From a virus, in the IMG/VR virus record IMGVR_UViG_3300044611_000499, positions 1 through 21,966 of that record: a DNA stretch of 21,966 nucleotides. One strand, written 5' to 3'. How positions within the stretch are numbered: the first letter of the stretch is position 1; each line of letters opens with the position of its first letter. This document shows, in pieces, positions 1-6,078 of the stretch. The notes under the pieces were generated by a model. That model was given only the letters and a program-made list of their open reading frames with translations. It did no database searches and was not told where the DNA came from. A program made the position numbers and the translations under genes.

Positions 1-232
1 CAAGAACCTGGTCAACTGCAACCTCACCAAAGTCTGGCTGGAACTGTAGTTCCAAACCATTCATTGTGTAACCTACGTTACGGAAATCAGAGTCATTAGA
101 GAGAGTCTCCTTGAATGATGTTCCTGCTACGTATGCTGGAAGGTCTGTATCTGTTAGTGTGCCTGCTTCGTATGTGAAGAGGGCTGCTGCGCCAACGATA
201 ATGTTAGCGTTGCTACCACGTGTGTATGCCAT
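1..232 (-). CDS. Probable major tail tube protein, N-terminal part (runs off the window)
   Basis: The ATG at 232 is preceded by a GAGGTG ribosome binding site 6 nt away, and the frame stays open to the window edge, so about 77 residues are visible and the C-terminus is missing. The protein begins MAYTRGSNANIIVG and carries a stretch reading RNVGYTMNGLELQF followed by FGEVAVDQVL. That opening (short Gly/Ala-rich start, then 'NVGYT..G' and 'P.FGEVAVDQ') is what I recall from tail tube or major tail proteins of actinobacterial and related phages. The place, directly after four head-tail connector genes, is the normal place for the tail tube gene. It has its own upstream spacer with a probable promoter, as expected for an abundant virion protein. 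The family call is from pattern memory and position only; a decoration or other abundant structural protein is the alternative. Confidence 0.6.
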   Translation of the reverse strand, partial: MAYTRGSNANIIVGAAALFTYEAGTLTDTDLPAYVAGTSFKETLSNDSDFRNVGYTMNGLELQFQPDFGEVAVDQVL

Positions 233-286
233 ATATTTCACCTCTTTTTTCTTTGTTGAAATTGTAGGCGTGTTTCCTCAGTTATA

Positions 287-295
287 AGTATAACA
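287..295 (-). promoter_or_regulatory. Extended -10 promoter upstream of the tail tube gene
   Basis: The minus strand reads TGTTATACT, an extended -10 box (TG, one base, TATACT), in the 76-nt spacer between the upstream stop codon and the tail tube start at 232. Transcription from here would give a leader of roughly 45-50 nt that includes the GAGGTG ribosome binding site. I see no good -35 box, which is typical of extended -10 promoters. The box lies inside an inverted repeat (GTTATA / TATAAC, 281-294), which could be an operator or chance in AT-rich DNA. Confidence 0.5.
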
Positions 296-308
296 GCCTT
301 TTTAATGA

Positions 309-878
309 TTAGATTATTGCTTTTGTGGTTTGTCTTGGCTCTGGCCCTGCTGGGATTAGGTCATTCATCTGATGATAGTCAAAATCAATAATGATCTTGT
401 TTCCTCCATATGTTCGTGCTGTTCCAAAATCAATGATGTCTCTGGTTTCTTCCAGTTGGTAGACCTTGAAGTTGTGGAAATAGAACATGTTATCTATGAC
501 GGATCCATCGTCTAACCGTATTTGTCTATTAGCACACCAAGCGTTTAACTCTTCTGCCGTTTCATCAAATCTGTCCATTAGTCTAAGAACTGATTCTTGT
601 ATTTTTACCATTGTAATTATTGGTTCTGAACCTTGAGCATAGAAATAATACATCAATTGTTCACACTTAATATGTGGAAAACCAGTTCTATTCATTTTTA
701 CAAGTCTATCCCACGTAGCCATTGCCCCACCTGGTGGAAACTCCTTCTGAAGAGTCTCAAGTGTGGATGGGGTGGATGGAAAGAATGGTAGTTCTAGCCC
801 TGTCATTAACGGAATTTTTGCCTGTAGATATTTATTTATCCATAGAACTGGGGTATTCAACAAGTCGTCATTTGCCAT
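309..878 (-). CDS. Putative tail completion / tail terminator-like protein
   Basis: This 189-residue protein has no family that I recognise with certainty. It starts MANDDLLNTPVLWINKYL, and its start overlaps the preceding stop as TAATG, so it is translationally coupled to the gene before it. It is a soluble mixed protein without signal peptide or membrane segment; a Trp/Cys-containing stretch near the middle (ELNAWCANRQIRLDDGS) and a run ending in IIIDFDYHQMND look like a mixed alpha/beta fold. In tailed phages the gene just before the tail tube is usually the tail terminator or tail completion protein, which caps the tube and joins it to the head. The size fits that role. The assignment rests on gene order, not on a motif. 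Confidence 0.4.
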   Translation of the reverse strand: MANDDLLNTPVLWINKYLQAKIPLMTGLELPFFPSTPSTLETLQKEFPPGGAMATWDRLVKMNRTGFPHIKCEQLMYYFYAQGSEPIITMVKIQESVLRLMDRFDETAEELNAWCANRQIRLDDGSVIDNMFYFHNFKVYQLEETRDIIDFGTARTYGGNKIIIDFDYHQMNDLIPAGPEPRQTTKAII

Positions 879-1552
879 TATGCTACACCTACCTTAGTCA
901 TCCAATTATACCCAGCCTTTAATCCTGCACCACGGCCATTTCTTTTTCCTGCTTGTAGACTTCTCTTAAACTCAACTGGGTTATTCAAGTGCATTGCAAC
1001 CTTGCTTGTCTTTAAAAATGATTGAGTGAAGTATCTTGAAAAGAATATATTGCAAACATTCTCAAACCCTCTTTGAGCCTGCTGCCCACCTGGATTTTCT
1101 ACTACGACTGGTGTCTTTGTAAAAACCTGTTCTCCATCTATATCAAAAGATAGGACATCTGAGTTTCTTGGCTTGATAACAACCGTCTGTCCACTTTCCA
1201 TAATTGAGGCCTTATTATAAAATGGCGTATTAGACCCACTCTGAATTGTAGTTGACTGCTTAAAGTTTGTTTTAAAGTTAATGGATTTTGAGTTTGATAC
1301 ATAAACAATATCAAATAATCTTGCCTCTGGGCTGCCAGTCTGATACCACTCATAAACGTGCTGTAAGGTCGCTGGAGAGACTCTAGCATTGGCATCTATG
1401 AATTCCCCTAGCAATAGCGCAGTCTCTTCTCCTAGGGCCCTCATGAACTGAATCTTACCTGCTTGAGCGCCATCAAGGAACCCGATGGAGTAGTTTATTA
1501 TATTGTTCATTTCTCTATTAAACATCTTTGAATCAAACTTTATTTTTATCAT
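878..1552 (-). CDS. Putative neck / head-tail joining protein (HK97 gp10-like by position)
   Basis: This protein has 224 residues. Its ATG overlaps the previous gene's TGA stop as ATGA, a classic coupling arrangement, and its own stop overlaps the next start as TAATG. The N-terminus (MIKIKFDSKMFNREMNN) leads into a predicted helix, and the C-terminal third is basic (FKRSLQAGKRNGRGAGLKAG). A basic protein of about 200 residues between a head-closure-sized gene and a tail terminator-sized gene usually belongs to the HK97-gp10/neck protein group, which helps attach the tail. I see no diagnostic motif, so the family name is an inference from synteny. A minor capsid or generic neck protein is equally possible. 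Confidence 0.4.
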   Translation of the reverse strand: MIKIKFDSKMFNREMNNIINYSIGFLDGAQAGKIQFMRALGEETALLLGEFIDANARVSPATLQHVYEWYQTGSPEARLFDIVYVSNSKSINFKTNFKQSTTIQSGSNTPFYNKASIMESGQTVVIKPRNSDVLSFDIDGEQVFTKTPVVVENPGGQQAQRGFENVCNIFFSRYFTQSFLKTSKVAMHLNNPVEFKRSLQAGKRNGRGAGLKAGYNWMTKVGVA

Positions 1553-1995
1553 ATATCTACCGACTGATTCTCAGAACGACGTATAATTATGCTGTAATAC
1601 TCTACACTTCCAAATGGCCCCATGTATGGCTCTATCTTAGCAATCTCAAAAATAGTAGACTTGCCAGATCTTGGACCAGAAGTTTCAATGTATACTGGAG
1701 TGCAATTTCTATCTTGAACATTGCTAATAATAACATTTGTGATTGAGTTTGAGCCCTGTGTTGAGGCTATTCTTGGATCTGTCTTGCATCTTCCAATTAA
1801 TAGTTTTTCTTGTGTAATATTTACGTTTGGGACAACATCCTCTTTTGTTGCTGAGCCAGCAGCATTAAAGTTACAGGCTATAGTCCTATCTTGAATCCAC
1901 TGCTTTTTAACATTTCCATATGCGCCTTGCTCAACAATAGGATAAAATATATCTGCTTGCATAGGGAATATAAAGTCGGTTGATTCGCATTTCAT
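1549..1995 (-). CDS. Putative head closure protein
   Basis: This protein has 148 residues, starts MKCESTDFIFPMQADIFY, and looks mostly beta-rich. The start overlaps the previous stop by one nucleotide (TAATG), and its stop overlaps the next start (ATGA). Its middle contains RTIACNFNAAG and its C-terminal half SGKSTIFEIAKIEPYMGP; the latter is not a P-loop, since the preceding glycines are missing (GPRSGKS has no GxxxxGK pattern). Small beta-barrel proteins in this position, after the adaptor and before the neck protein, are head closure proteins of the SPP1 gp16 type, which seal the portal after DNA packaging. This is a positional call. Confidence 0.4.
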   Translation of the reverse strand: MKCESTDFIFPMQADIFYPIVEQGAYGNVKKQWIQDRTIACNFNAAGSATKEDVVPNVNITQEKLLIGRCKTDPRIASTQGSNSITNVIISNVQDRNCTPVYIETSGPRSGKSTIFEIAKIEPYMGPFGSVEYYSIIIRRSENQSVDI

Positions 1996-2912
1996 TAAAT
2001 TATCCCTGGCTTGACAATGGTCTTAACATATTTGTCAAGTATCTTATCTACTAGGAAATTACCAGTGCCACTAAGCATTACCTTATCAAACTGAATTCTA
2101 AATTGGTCGGTGTTGTAGGATGTTACATATCTCTTATAGTAGTCTAACTTACCACACTTAAGGTCTTCAATCAACAACTTTGTAGCATACTCAATGTCTG
2201 CTGGAATTGTTATGTATCCGTAGTCAACAATAAACGTATAGTCGTGACCTTGTGGAAACCCAACACCCTCATAGCCATAATATCCAAGGTCTCCTCTTCC
2301 AATAGGAAGGTTTGGAGCGGTTGACTCATATCTGTTTAGTTGATCTGAAGAAACCTTCTGTATAGCGGTCTTATCTGCAGTGATCGCATATTCATACTTA
2401 TTTAATTCTGGAGTTGCTCTATCGTAGACTAGTTCATTGTTTTCATAAACCTTGAATACTCTATAAACTTTTTCCCATAAAGGAAAATAGTCTGAACCAT
2501 TTCCAGTGCCTATAACTGTAACTTTTTTATTGTAAAATCCTTCTGGACAGAATGTATCTATCATTGATCTTGCTACTAATTCTAATGTTGTGTATTCAGC
2601 AATCTCTGATGCTGTTGTTCCTAATGTGTTTGGGTCTACGTATGGTCGGATTAACTCGTAGTATTCTTCGTGAACAAGTTCATCTGATTCGCTAACCCTA
2701 TAAATCTCTACCCTGTAATTATTGTCATATCTTCCAGGCAAATTAATGTAAATCGTTTCTCCTGTAGAGAAACCAAAAAAGTTTTCAGTCCTAACTGAAA
2801 GGTCCGCCATATCTGTTATATTTGCGTAGAAATCTCTTGGGTTACTTCCAGAGGAAGGAACTACAAAGGTTACTACAATATCATCATATGGCGGAACTCT
2901 CAACATCTCCAT
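1995..2912 (-). CDS. Putative head-tail adaptor protein with an extended N-terminal domain
   Basis: This protein has 305 residues. The chosen start is the ATG at 2912, 3 nt after the previous stop, with a modest GGTAAG ribosome binding site; a second in-frame ATG two codons later is possible. The N-terminal part (about residues 1-90) is beta-rich (DDIVVTFVVPSSG and GETIYINLPGRYD). The rest carries helices and ends with a basic tail (DKYVKTIVKPGII). The stretch IPADIEYATKLLIEDLKCGKL near residues 235-255 looks like the long helix of phage head-tail connector (gp6-like) proteins, in which a short 'P..v..A...l..dl' helix is common. It follows capsid-module genes and precedes closure-type genes, which fits an adaptor. 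It is longer than a usual adaptor (100-200 residues), so an added domain is likely. Confidence 0.4.
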   Translation of the reverse strand: MEMLRVPPYDDIVVTFVVPSSGSNPRDFYANITDMADLSVRTENFFGFSTGETIYINLPGRYDNNYRVEIYRVSESDELVHEEYYELIRPYVDPNTLGTTASEIAEYTTLELVARSMIDTFCPEGFYNKKVTVIGTGNGSDYFPLWEKVYRVFKVYENNELVYDRATPELNKYEYAITADKTAIQKVSSDQLNRYESTAPNLPIGRGDLGYYGYEGVGFPQGHDYTFIVDYGYITIPADIEYATKLLIEDLKCGKLDYYKRYVTSYNTDQFRIQFDKVMLSGTGNFLVDKILDKYVKTIVKPGII

Positions 2913-2915
2913 GGA

Positions 2916-3401
2916 TTACTTACCGAATTCCTTCGCAACTTCTTCTGGTGTTGCTACACGAACGTGGTCACGAGTGAGCCACTTGTCTGCAGCAGATACT
3001 GGAACGATGTTGTATCCACGATAAACCTTGCCTACTTCAGCCCATGTAACATTCTTGGTTGAGTATAGTGCAATCTTGTCTTCCTTTGGCTTATCCTTTT
3101 TAGCAGGAGTTCTACGTAGTGTTGGTGCTGAAACTGTTGTTCCAATAGCGCCACCTGCGGTGACTCCAACTCCCTGAACTTCTTCTCTTGCACCGTATAC
3201 TGGACGTTCTACAACTTCCTGCTTTGGTGCTTCTGGTGCAACTTCTGGAGCAACTTCAACTACTGGTGCTTCTTCAACTGTTTCAACAACTGGTGCTTCA
3301 ACGACTGGCGCTTCCACAACTGCTTCTTCTACAACTGGAGATTCTACAATAGGATCTACTGCTAAAGGAGTTGACTCATTTTCATTATTAATTTCTGACA
3401 T
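2916..3401 (-). CDS. Acidic Val/Glu/Pro-rich protein directly after the major capsid gene
   Basis: This protein has 161 residues. An ideal AAGGAGG ribosome binding site stands 6 nt before the ATG, so strong translation is expected. The first 65 residues are low-complexity and acidic: repeats of V-V-E-A-P (EEAVVEAPVVEAPVVE) with many Val, Glu, Pro and Ala, surely disordered. The middle is basic (LRRTPAKKDKPKEDK). The last 50 residues look folded (NVTWAEVGKVYRGYNIVPV, then WLTRDHVRVATPEEVAKEF). It lies downstream of the capsid gene with its own promoter and behind a hairpin. The disordered half resembles the acidic linker of the scaffold domain at 4669-5277. It could be a capsid decoration, head fibre or assembly-helper protein. 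I do not recognise a family. Confidence 0.75.
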   Translation of the reverse strand: MSEINNENESTPLAVDPIVESPVVEEAVVEAPVVEAPVVETVEEAPVVEVAPEVAPEAPKQEVVERPVYGAREEVQGVGVTAGGAIGTTVSAPTLRRTPAKKDKPKEDKIALYSTKNVTWAEVGKVYRGYNIVPVSAADKWLTRDHVRVATPEEVAKEFGK

Positions 3402-3419
3402 ATTAGCCTCCTTGTTAGT

Positions 3420-3428
3420 ATTATATCA
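3420..3428 (-). promoter_or_regulatory. Extended -10 promoter upstream of the acidic protein gene
   Basis: The minus strand reads TGATATAAT, a perfect extended -10 box, starting 13 nt after the hairpin at 3442-3469. Transcription would start around 3413, giving a short leader that still contains the AAGGAGG ribosome binding site for the start at 3401. No -35 box is visible, since the hairpin occupies that place. Confidence 0.55.
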
Positions 3429-3441
3429 TTAAACTATTAAA

Positions 3442-3469
3442 GGGAGTAGGAGCGTTAACTCCTACTCCC
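3442..3469 (-). terminator. Perfect hairpin after the major capsid gene, probable terminator or mRNA-stabilising stem
   Basis: The arms GGGAGTAGGAG (3442-3452) and CTCCTACTCCC (3459-3469) are perfect complements of 11 bp with a 6-nt loop. The hairpin starts about 20 nt after the capsid stop codon. On the minus strand the stem is followed by TTTAATAGTTT, an interrupted U-tract, so termination would be partial. It is followed directly by an extended -10 promoter. A role in protecting the 3' end of an abundant capsid mRNA is the main alternative. Confidence 0.7.
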
Positions 3470-3490
3470 CTAATATTTACTGTTTACAGA

Positions 3491-4645
3491 TTATGCATCT
3501 GATGCAGCGTCAGCGAATGCGATTGCATCCTGTTCTTCCCACTGAATACCGAAGCGGACGAAGACTGTATATTCTACAGTATCCTTCTTTGGCTTGTATT
3601 CACGGTTTACAGTGATGTCACGCTGGAATCCCCATACACGGTTCTGTGGGAATGTCAAGTCGACATATCCTGCAGGGTAGTATGGAACTTCCTGAACATC
3701 GATTCCAAGAACACGAGTTGTTCGTGCTGATCCCAATGTCTGAGCGTTTCCGTCAAGGTATGATTGACGCATAGCAGGTGTTCCTGCAGCGCCAGGGTGT
3801 GAACCAAAGGCTTCTGCAATTGCATCTGCCAATGTTCCGTTGTTCTTTACAATGCCCTGGAACGCATCGGTTCCTGCATAGAACTTCAAGTTAGACTTGA
3901 TAGCACGATACTTGCGTGGCATTGCTAGGATAATGTTCTGCATAACTTCTGGAGTCCATGCGTTGTTAGCAACGGTGACTACAGATTCATGTGCATCTCC
4001 CTCAGTCTTTACACGGTTTACGAAACCGTTCATGATACCAAGGAATGCTCCGTCACCTGATGATCCTGTTCCATTAATGGCAAGATCTTCGATATCGTTA
4101 GCAAAAGCATTTGTCATCAGTCTTACGACGTGATCTTCAAGTGCTGCTCCTTCGATATTGTCTTCAAGTGCTTCTGATGATACTTCCCAGTCAAGACGGA
4201 TCTTCTTTGTTGTAAGTTCCACCTTTGAGAATGTTGCACCAGCATTTGTGTATGCGCCATCTGCCTGAGCAGCAGCACGAATTACACGCTCACCAACGTT
4301 AACCTTTTCAAGTTCCATGGTGTTTGCTCTCATGGTCACTTTGCGACCATCCTGAGCCAATACAGTTGCATCCCACACGTAGTCAATAAAACGACGTGCT
4401 TGTTCAGGGCGTAGAATACCGCTTCCAGTATCACCTGAAGGATTTACTGCATTTGCGCCTGATGTTACACCAAATGTTGCATTTGGAATGTTTCCAACTG
4501 CTCCACCGTCTGTGTAGTTACCAGGGATATTTGAACCTGCCTCAGATCCAGATGCGAATGCACCTTGTCCTTGATAAAGTCCTGGCGCTGTTCCGCCTAG
4601 TTCACCTGCTGTTCCAGGCTGATTCTTCTTAATTTCTTCCGACAT
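3491..4645 (-). CDS. Major capsid protein, HK97 fold
   Basis: This protein has 384 residues and forms the icosahedral head shell. I chose the ATG at 4645 because GGAGGTG lies 6 nt upstream and the protein then begins MSEEIKKNQPG; the longer frame up to 4711 would overlap the protease gene and has no ribosome binding site. The first 70 residues are Gly/Ser/Ala-rich and probably disordered (delta-like region). The core carries hallmarks of the phage capsid family: KVELTTKKIRLDWEVSSEAL followed by an acidic helix ending in FANDIEDLAINGTG, which is the usual 'E.D.A.l.G.G' end of the spine helix. The C-terminus holds the P-domain strands (REYKPKKDTVEYTVFVRFGI). It follows the protease-scaffold gene by 23 nt, the standard capsid module order. 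The hairpin after the gene suits a highly expressed mRNA. Confidence 0.92.
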   Translation of the reverse strand: MSEEIKKNQPGTAGELGGTAPGLYQGQGAFASGSEAGSNIPGNYTDGGAVGNIPNATFGVTSGANAVNPSGDTGSGILRPEQARRFIDYVWDATVLAQDGRKVTMRANTMELEKVNVGERVIRAAAQADGAYTNAGATFSKVELTTKKIRLDWEVSSEALEDNIEGAALEDHVVRLMTNAFANDIEDLAINGTGSSGDGAFLGIMNGFVNRVKTEGDAHESVVTVANNAWTPEVMQNIILAMPRKYRAIKSNLKFYAGTDAFQGIVKNNGTLADAIAEAFGSHPGAAGTPAMRQSYLDGNAQTLGSARTTRVLGIDVQEVPYYPAGYVDLTFPQNRVWGFQRDITVNREYKPKKDTVEYTVFVRFGIQWEEQDAIAFADAASDA

Positions 4646-4668
4646 ATATTTCACCTCCAAGTGATTTT

Positions 4669-5277
4669 CTAATTGAATAGATCGGCTGTTTTGAGGAAAC
4701 GTCCGCCCCATAGGGATTTTTCAACCATTTCAGGTTGATTCTGGATAATCTCGCCGAGATCACCAGACTTTCGGAAAGCCGTGTCTGCTTCAACAGCGTC
4801 TACTCGCTTACCAAACTTGTCGAATTCTTCACGTGCTGATGCAATATCTTTTGCAACTGCTTCGAAAGAATTTTTTGCTGTGTCAATATCTACCTTTGAA
4901 GACTTGAGAAGTTCTACTTCTGCCTTCAAAGACTTGACTGTATTTACTAGATCGCTAAAGGCTGATGTTAGAGTATTATTGATTTCTGCAATTGACTCTG
5001 CAATTACTTCATCTGACTTAGGTGCCATTGGCTTCTTATCTTCCGCTTCTTCATCTGCAGGAGTTTCCTCTGCATCTTCTGCAGGAGTTTCTTCAGCAGA
5101 TCCTGGCTTTGCAGCCTTCTCTGTTGTTTCTTCTTCTGCTTCTACGGTATCTGCCTTTGCATCTGCCTCTGGAGCGACCTCTACTGCTTCAACTACTTCA
5201 GTAGTTTCAACTACTTCTGCTACAACATCTGTCTTCTCAACGATTTCTTCTGTTGTCTTTTTTGTTGCTTTTGCCAT
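4669..5277 (-). CDS. Nested scaffold protein made from an internal start (predicted)
   Basis: Within the protease-scaffold gene, the in-frame ATG at 5277 is preceded by AAGGAGG at 8 nt, stronger than the signal of the full-length gene. The product would be 202 residues, MAKATKKTTEEIVEK to the common C-terminus: a short basic start, an acidic Glu/Val/Ala linker (EEETTEKAAKPGSAEETPAE and similar), a coiled coil, and the C-terminal capsid-contact segment. This is the same arrangement as phage lambda, where scaffold Nu3 starts inside the protease gene C. It would give many scaffold chains per protease chain. The start signal is seen in the sequence; separate expression is inferred. Confidence 0.65.
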   Translation of the reverse strand: MAKATKKTTEEIVEKTDVVAEVVETTEVVEAVEVAPEADAKADTVEAEEETTEKAAKPGSAEETPAEDAEETPADEEAEDKKPMAPKSDEVIAESIAEINNTLTSAFSDLVNTVKSLKAEVELLKSSKVDIDTAKNSFEAVAKDIASAREEFDKFGKRVDAVEADTAFRKSGDLGEIIQNQPEMVEKSLWGGRFLKTADLFN

Positions 5278-6030
5278 AAGGTTTTCCTCCTTGTTCATCT
5301 TAGAAGTATTAATGCCTTTAGCACTATCAACTAAGAACTTTATCATATTTAGTTTTTCACTATCCGTTTTTTCAACGAACCCTATGTTGGTCATTTGTTC
5401 ACCTGTTGTAGGGCTAACTTCTGACTCATTCTCTGAAACCATTACGAGACCAGTTTCTTGATCCCAAAAAACATTCTCTAATACTGTCTCATCACCTTTA
5501 ATAATATCCATACCATCTACCTTTTCAACAGAAACAATATTTGCAAACTGATTAGCAGGGGAATCAACAAGACTCAACTCTACCAAATCATATTCTTTAA
5601 TAACTCTAATTGACTTATCTGACTTCTCATCATAAGCATCGTCCCACTTATTCATTCGTCCACCAATAGAAAACCCAGTGAGAGTTCCATCTAGAACTTT
5701 CTCCCAAGTATCTTGTGCACCCTTTGAAACATATGCAGAAACAAATACTCCATTATAAAACTTTTTTGTTTCTGGATCAAAATACTTATCTTCTTTGAAT
5801 GAAACCATCTTGCCAACTGCTACTGGCTGATGCATTTCTCTAATGTTCCCACGAAATTTTGCAAATGCTGCCATGGATGCTTCTGCTGTTACAATATCAT
5901 CTTGCTTGTCAACATTGTCAAGAGATGCGAAACCAGATACGACTCGGCGTTCCTTGTCAACTTTTGTCAAAGGCATCGATAGGCGAACATTCTCGCCCTC
6001 AGTGTTCCAATGGGCTTTAGAGATACTCAT
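4669..6030 (-). CDS. Prohead protease fused to capsid scaffold domain
   Basis: This protein has 453 residues. Residues 1-175 form a HK97/XkdF-type prohead serine protease: DKQDDIV (41-47), the likely catalytic His67 in REMHQP, the likely catalytic Ser121 in TGFSIGG, and the conserved ELSLVDSPAN (151-160). Residues 230-330 are low-complexity and acidic. Residues 340-410 are a predicted coiled coil (AEINNTLTSAFSDLVNTVKS onward), typical of scaffold proteins that template the shell and are then digested. No ribosome binding site precedes the ATG at 6030; instead two TATAAT boxes lie within 16 nt, so the message may be nearly leaderless. The gene sits between portal and capsid. An internal start with a strong ribosome binding site predicts that the scaffold half is also made alone. 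Confidence 0.85.
   Translation of the reverse strand: MSISKAHWNTEGENVRLSMPLTKVDKERRVVSGFASLDNVDKQDDIVTAEASMAAFAKFRGNIREMHQPVAVGKMVSFKEDKYFDPETKKFYNGVFVSAYVSKGAQDTWEKVLDGTLTGFSIGGRMNKWDDAYDEKSDKSIRVIKEYDLVELSLVDSPANQFANIVSVEKVDGMDIIKGDETVLENVFWDQETGLVMVSENESEVSPTTGEQMTNIGFVEKTDSEKLNMIKFLVDSAKGINTSKMNKEENLMAKATKKTTEEIVEKTDVVAEVVETTEVVEAVEVAPEADAKADTVEAEEETTEKAAKPGSAEETPAEDAEETPADEEAEDKKPMAPKSDEVIAESIAEINNTLTSAFSDLVNTVKSLKAEVELLKSSKVDIDTAKNSFEAVAKDIASAREEFDKFGKRVDAVEADTAFRKSGDLGEIIQNQPEMVEKSLWGGRFLKTADLFN
5286..5292 (-). promoter_or_regulatory. Internal ribosome binding site for the nested scaffold start
   Basis: The minus strand reads AAGGAGG, a full-strength Shine-Dalgarno sequence, 8 nt before the ATG at 5277. 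It is encoded in codons for Asn-Lys-Glu-Glu of the longer protein (MNKEENLMAKA). Chance is possible but the spacing is ideal and the position falls exactly at the domain border. Confidence 0.7.
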
Positions 6031-6033
6031 AGT

Positions 6034-6046
6034 ATTATATATTATA
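6034..6046 (-). promoter_or_regulatory. Double TATAAT box in front of the protease-scaffold gene
   Basis: Two TATAAT hexamers on the minus strand (6041-6046 and 6034-6039) stand 10 and 3 nt before the ATG at 6030, and no ribosome binding site is present. Use of the first box would start the mRNA within a few bases of the ATG, i.e. a nearly leaderless message. Unlike the other promoters here it lacks the upstream TG. AT-richness could produce this by chance. Confidence 0.35.
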
Positions 6047-6058
6047 GGCCCCTTTTTT

Positions 6059-6075
6059 AAATAGTCTTACTATTT
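6059..6075 (-). repeat. Short inverted repeat between portal and protease genes
   Basis: The arms AAATAGT and ACTATTT are perfect 7-bp complements with a 3-nt loop. On the minus strand the stem is followed by A-rich sequence and then GGGG, so it is not a normal intrinsic terminator. It might stabilise the 3' end of the portal message or be chance. Confidence 0.35.
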
Positions 6076-6078
6076 GGA

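Noticed and set aside
4646-4711. Longer major capsid start at 4711
   Set aside because: It would overlap the protease stop and lacks a ribosome binding site; GGAGGTG before 4645 decides the start.
4781-5461. A 226-codon open frame on the plus strand, rich in Ser, Thr and Ala
   Set aside because: It is the exact antisense of the acidic Glu/Ala/Val linker of the scaffold; low-complexity codons such as GAA and GCT leave the opposite strand open. It has no start signal of its own.
6059-6075. Intrinsic terminator after the portal gene
   Set aside because: The stem is AT-rich and followed on the minus strand by A-rich sequence and GGGG, not a U-tract.
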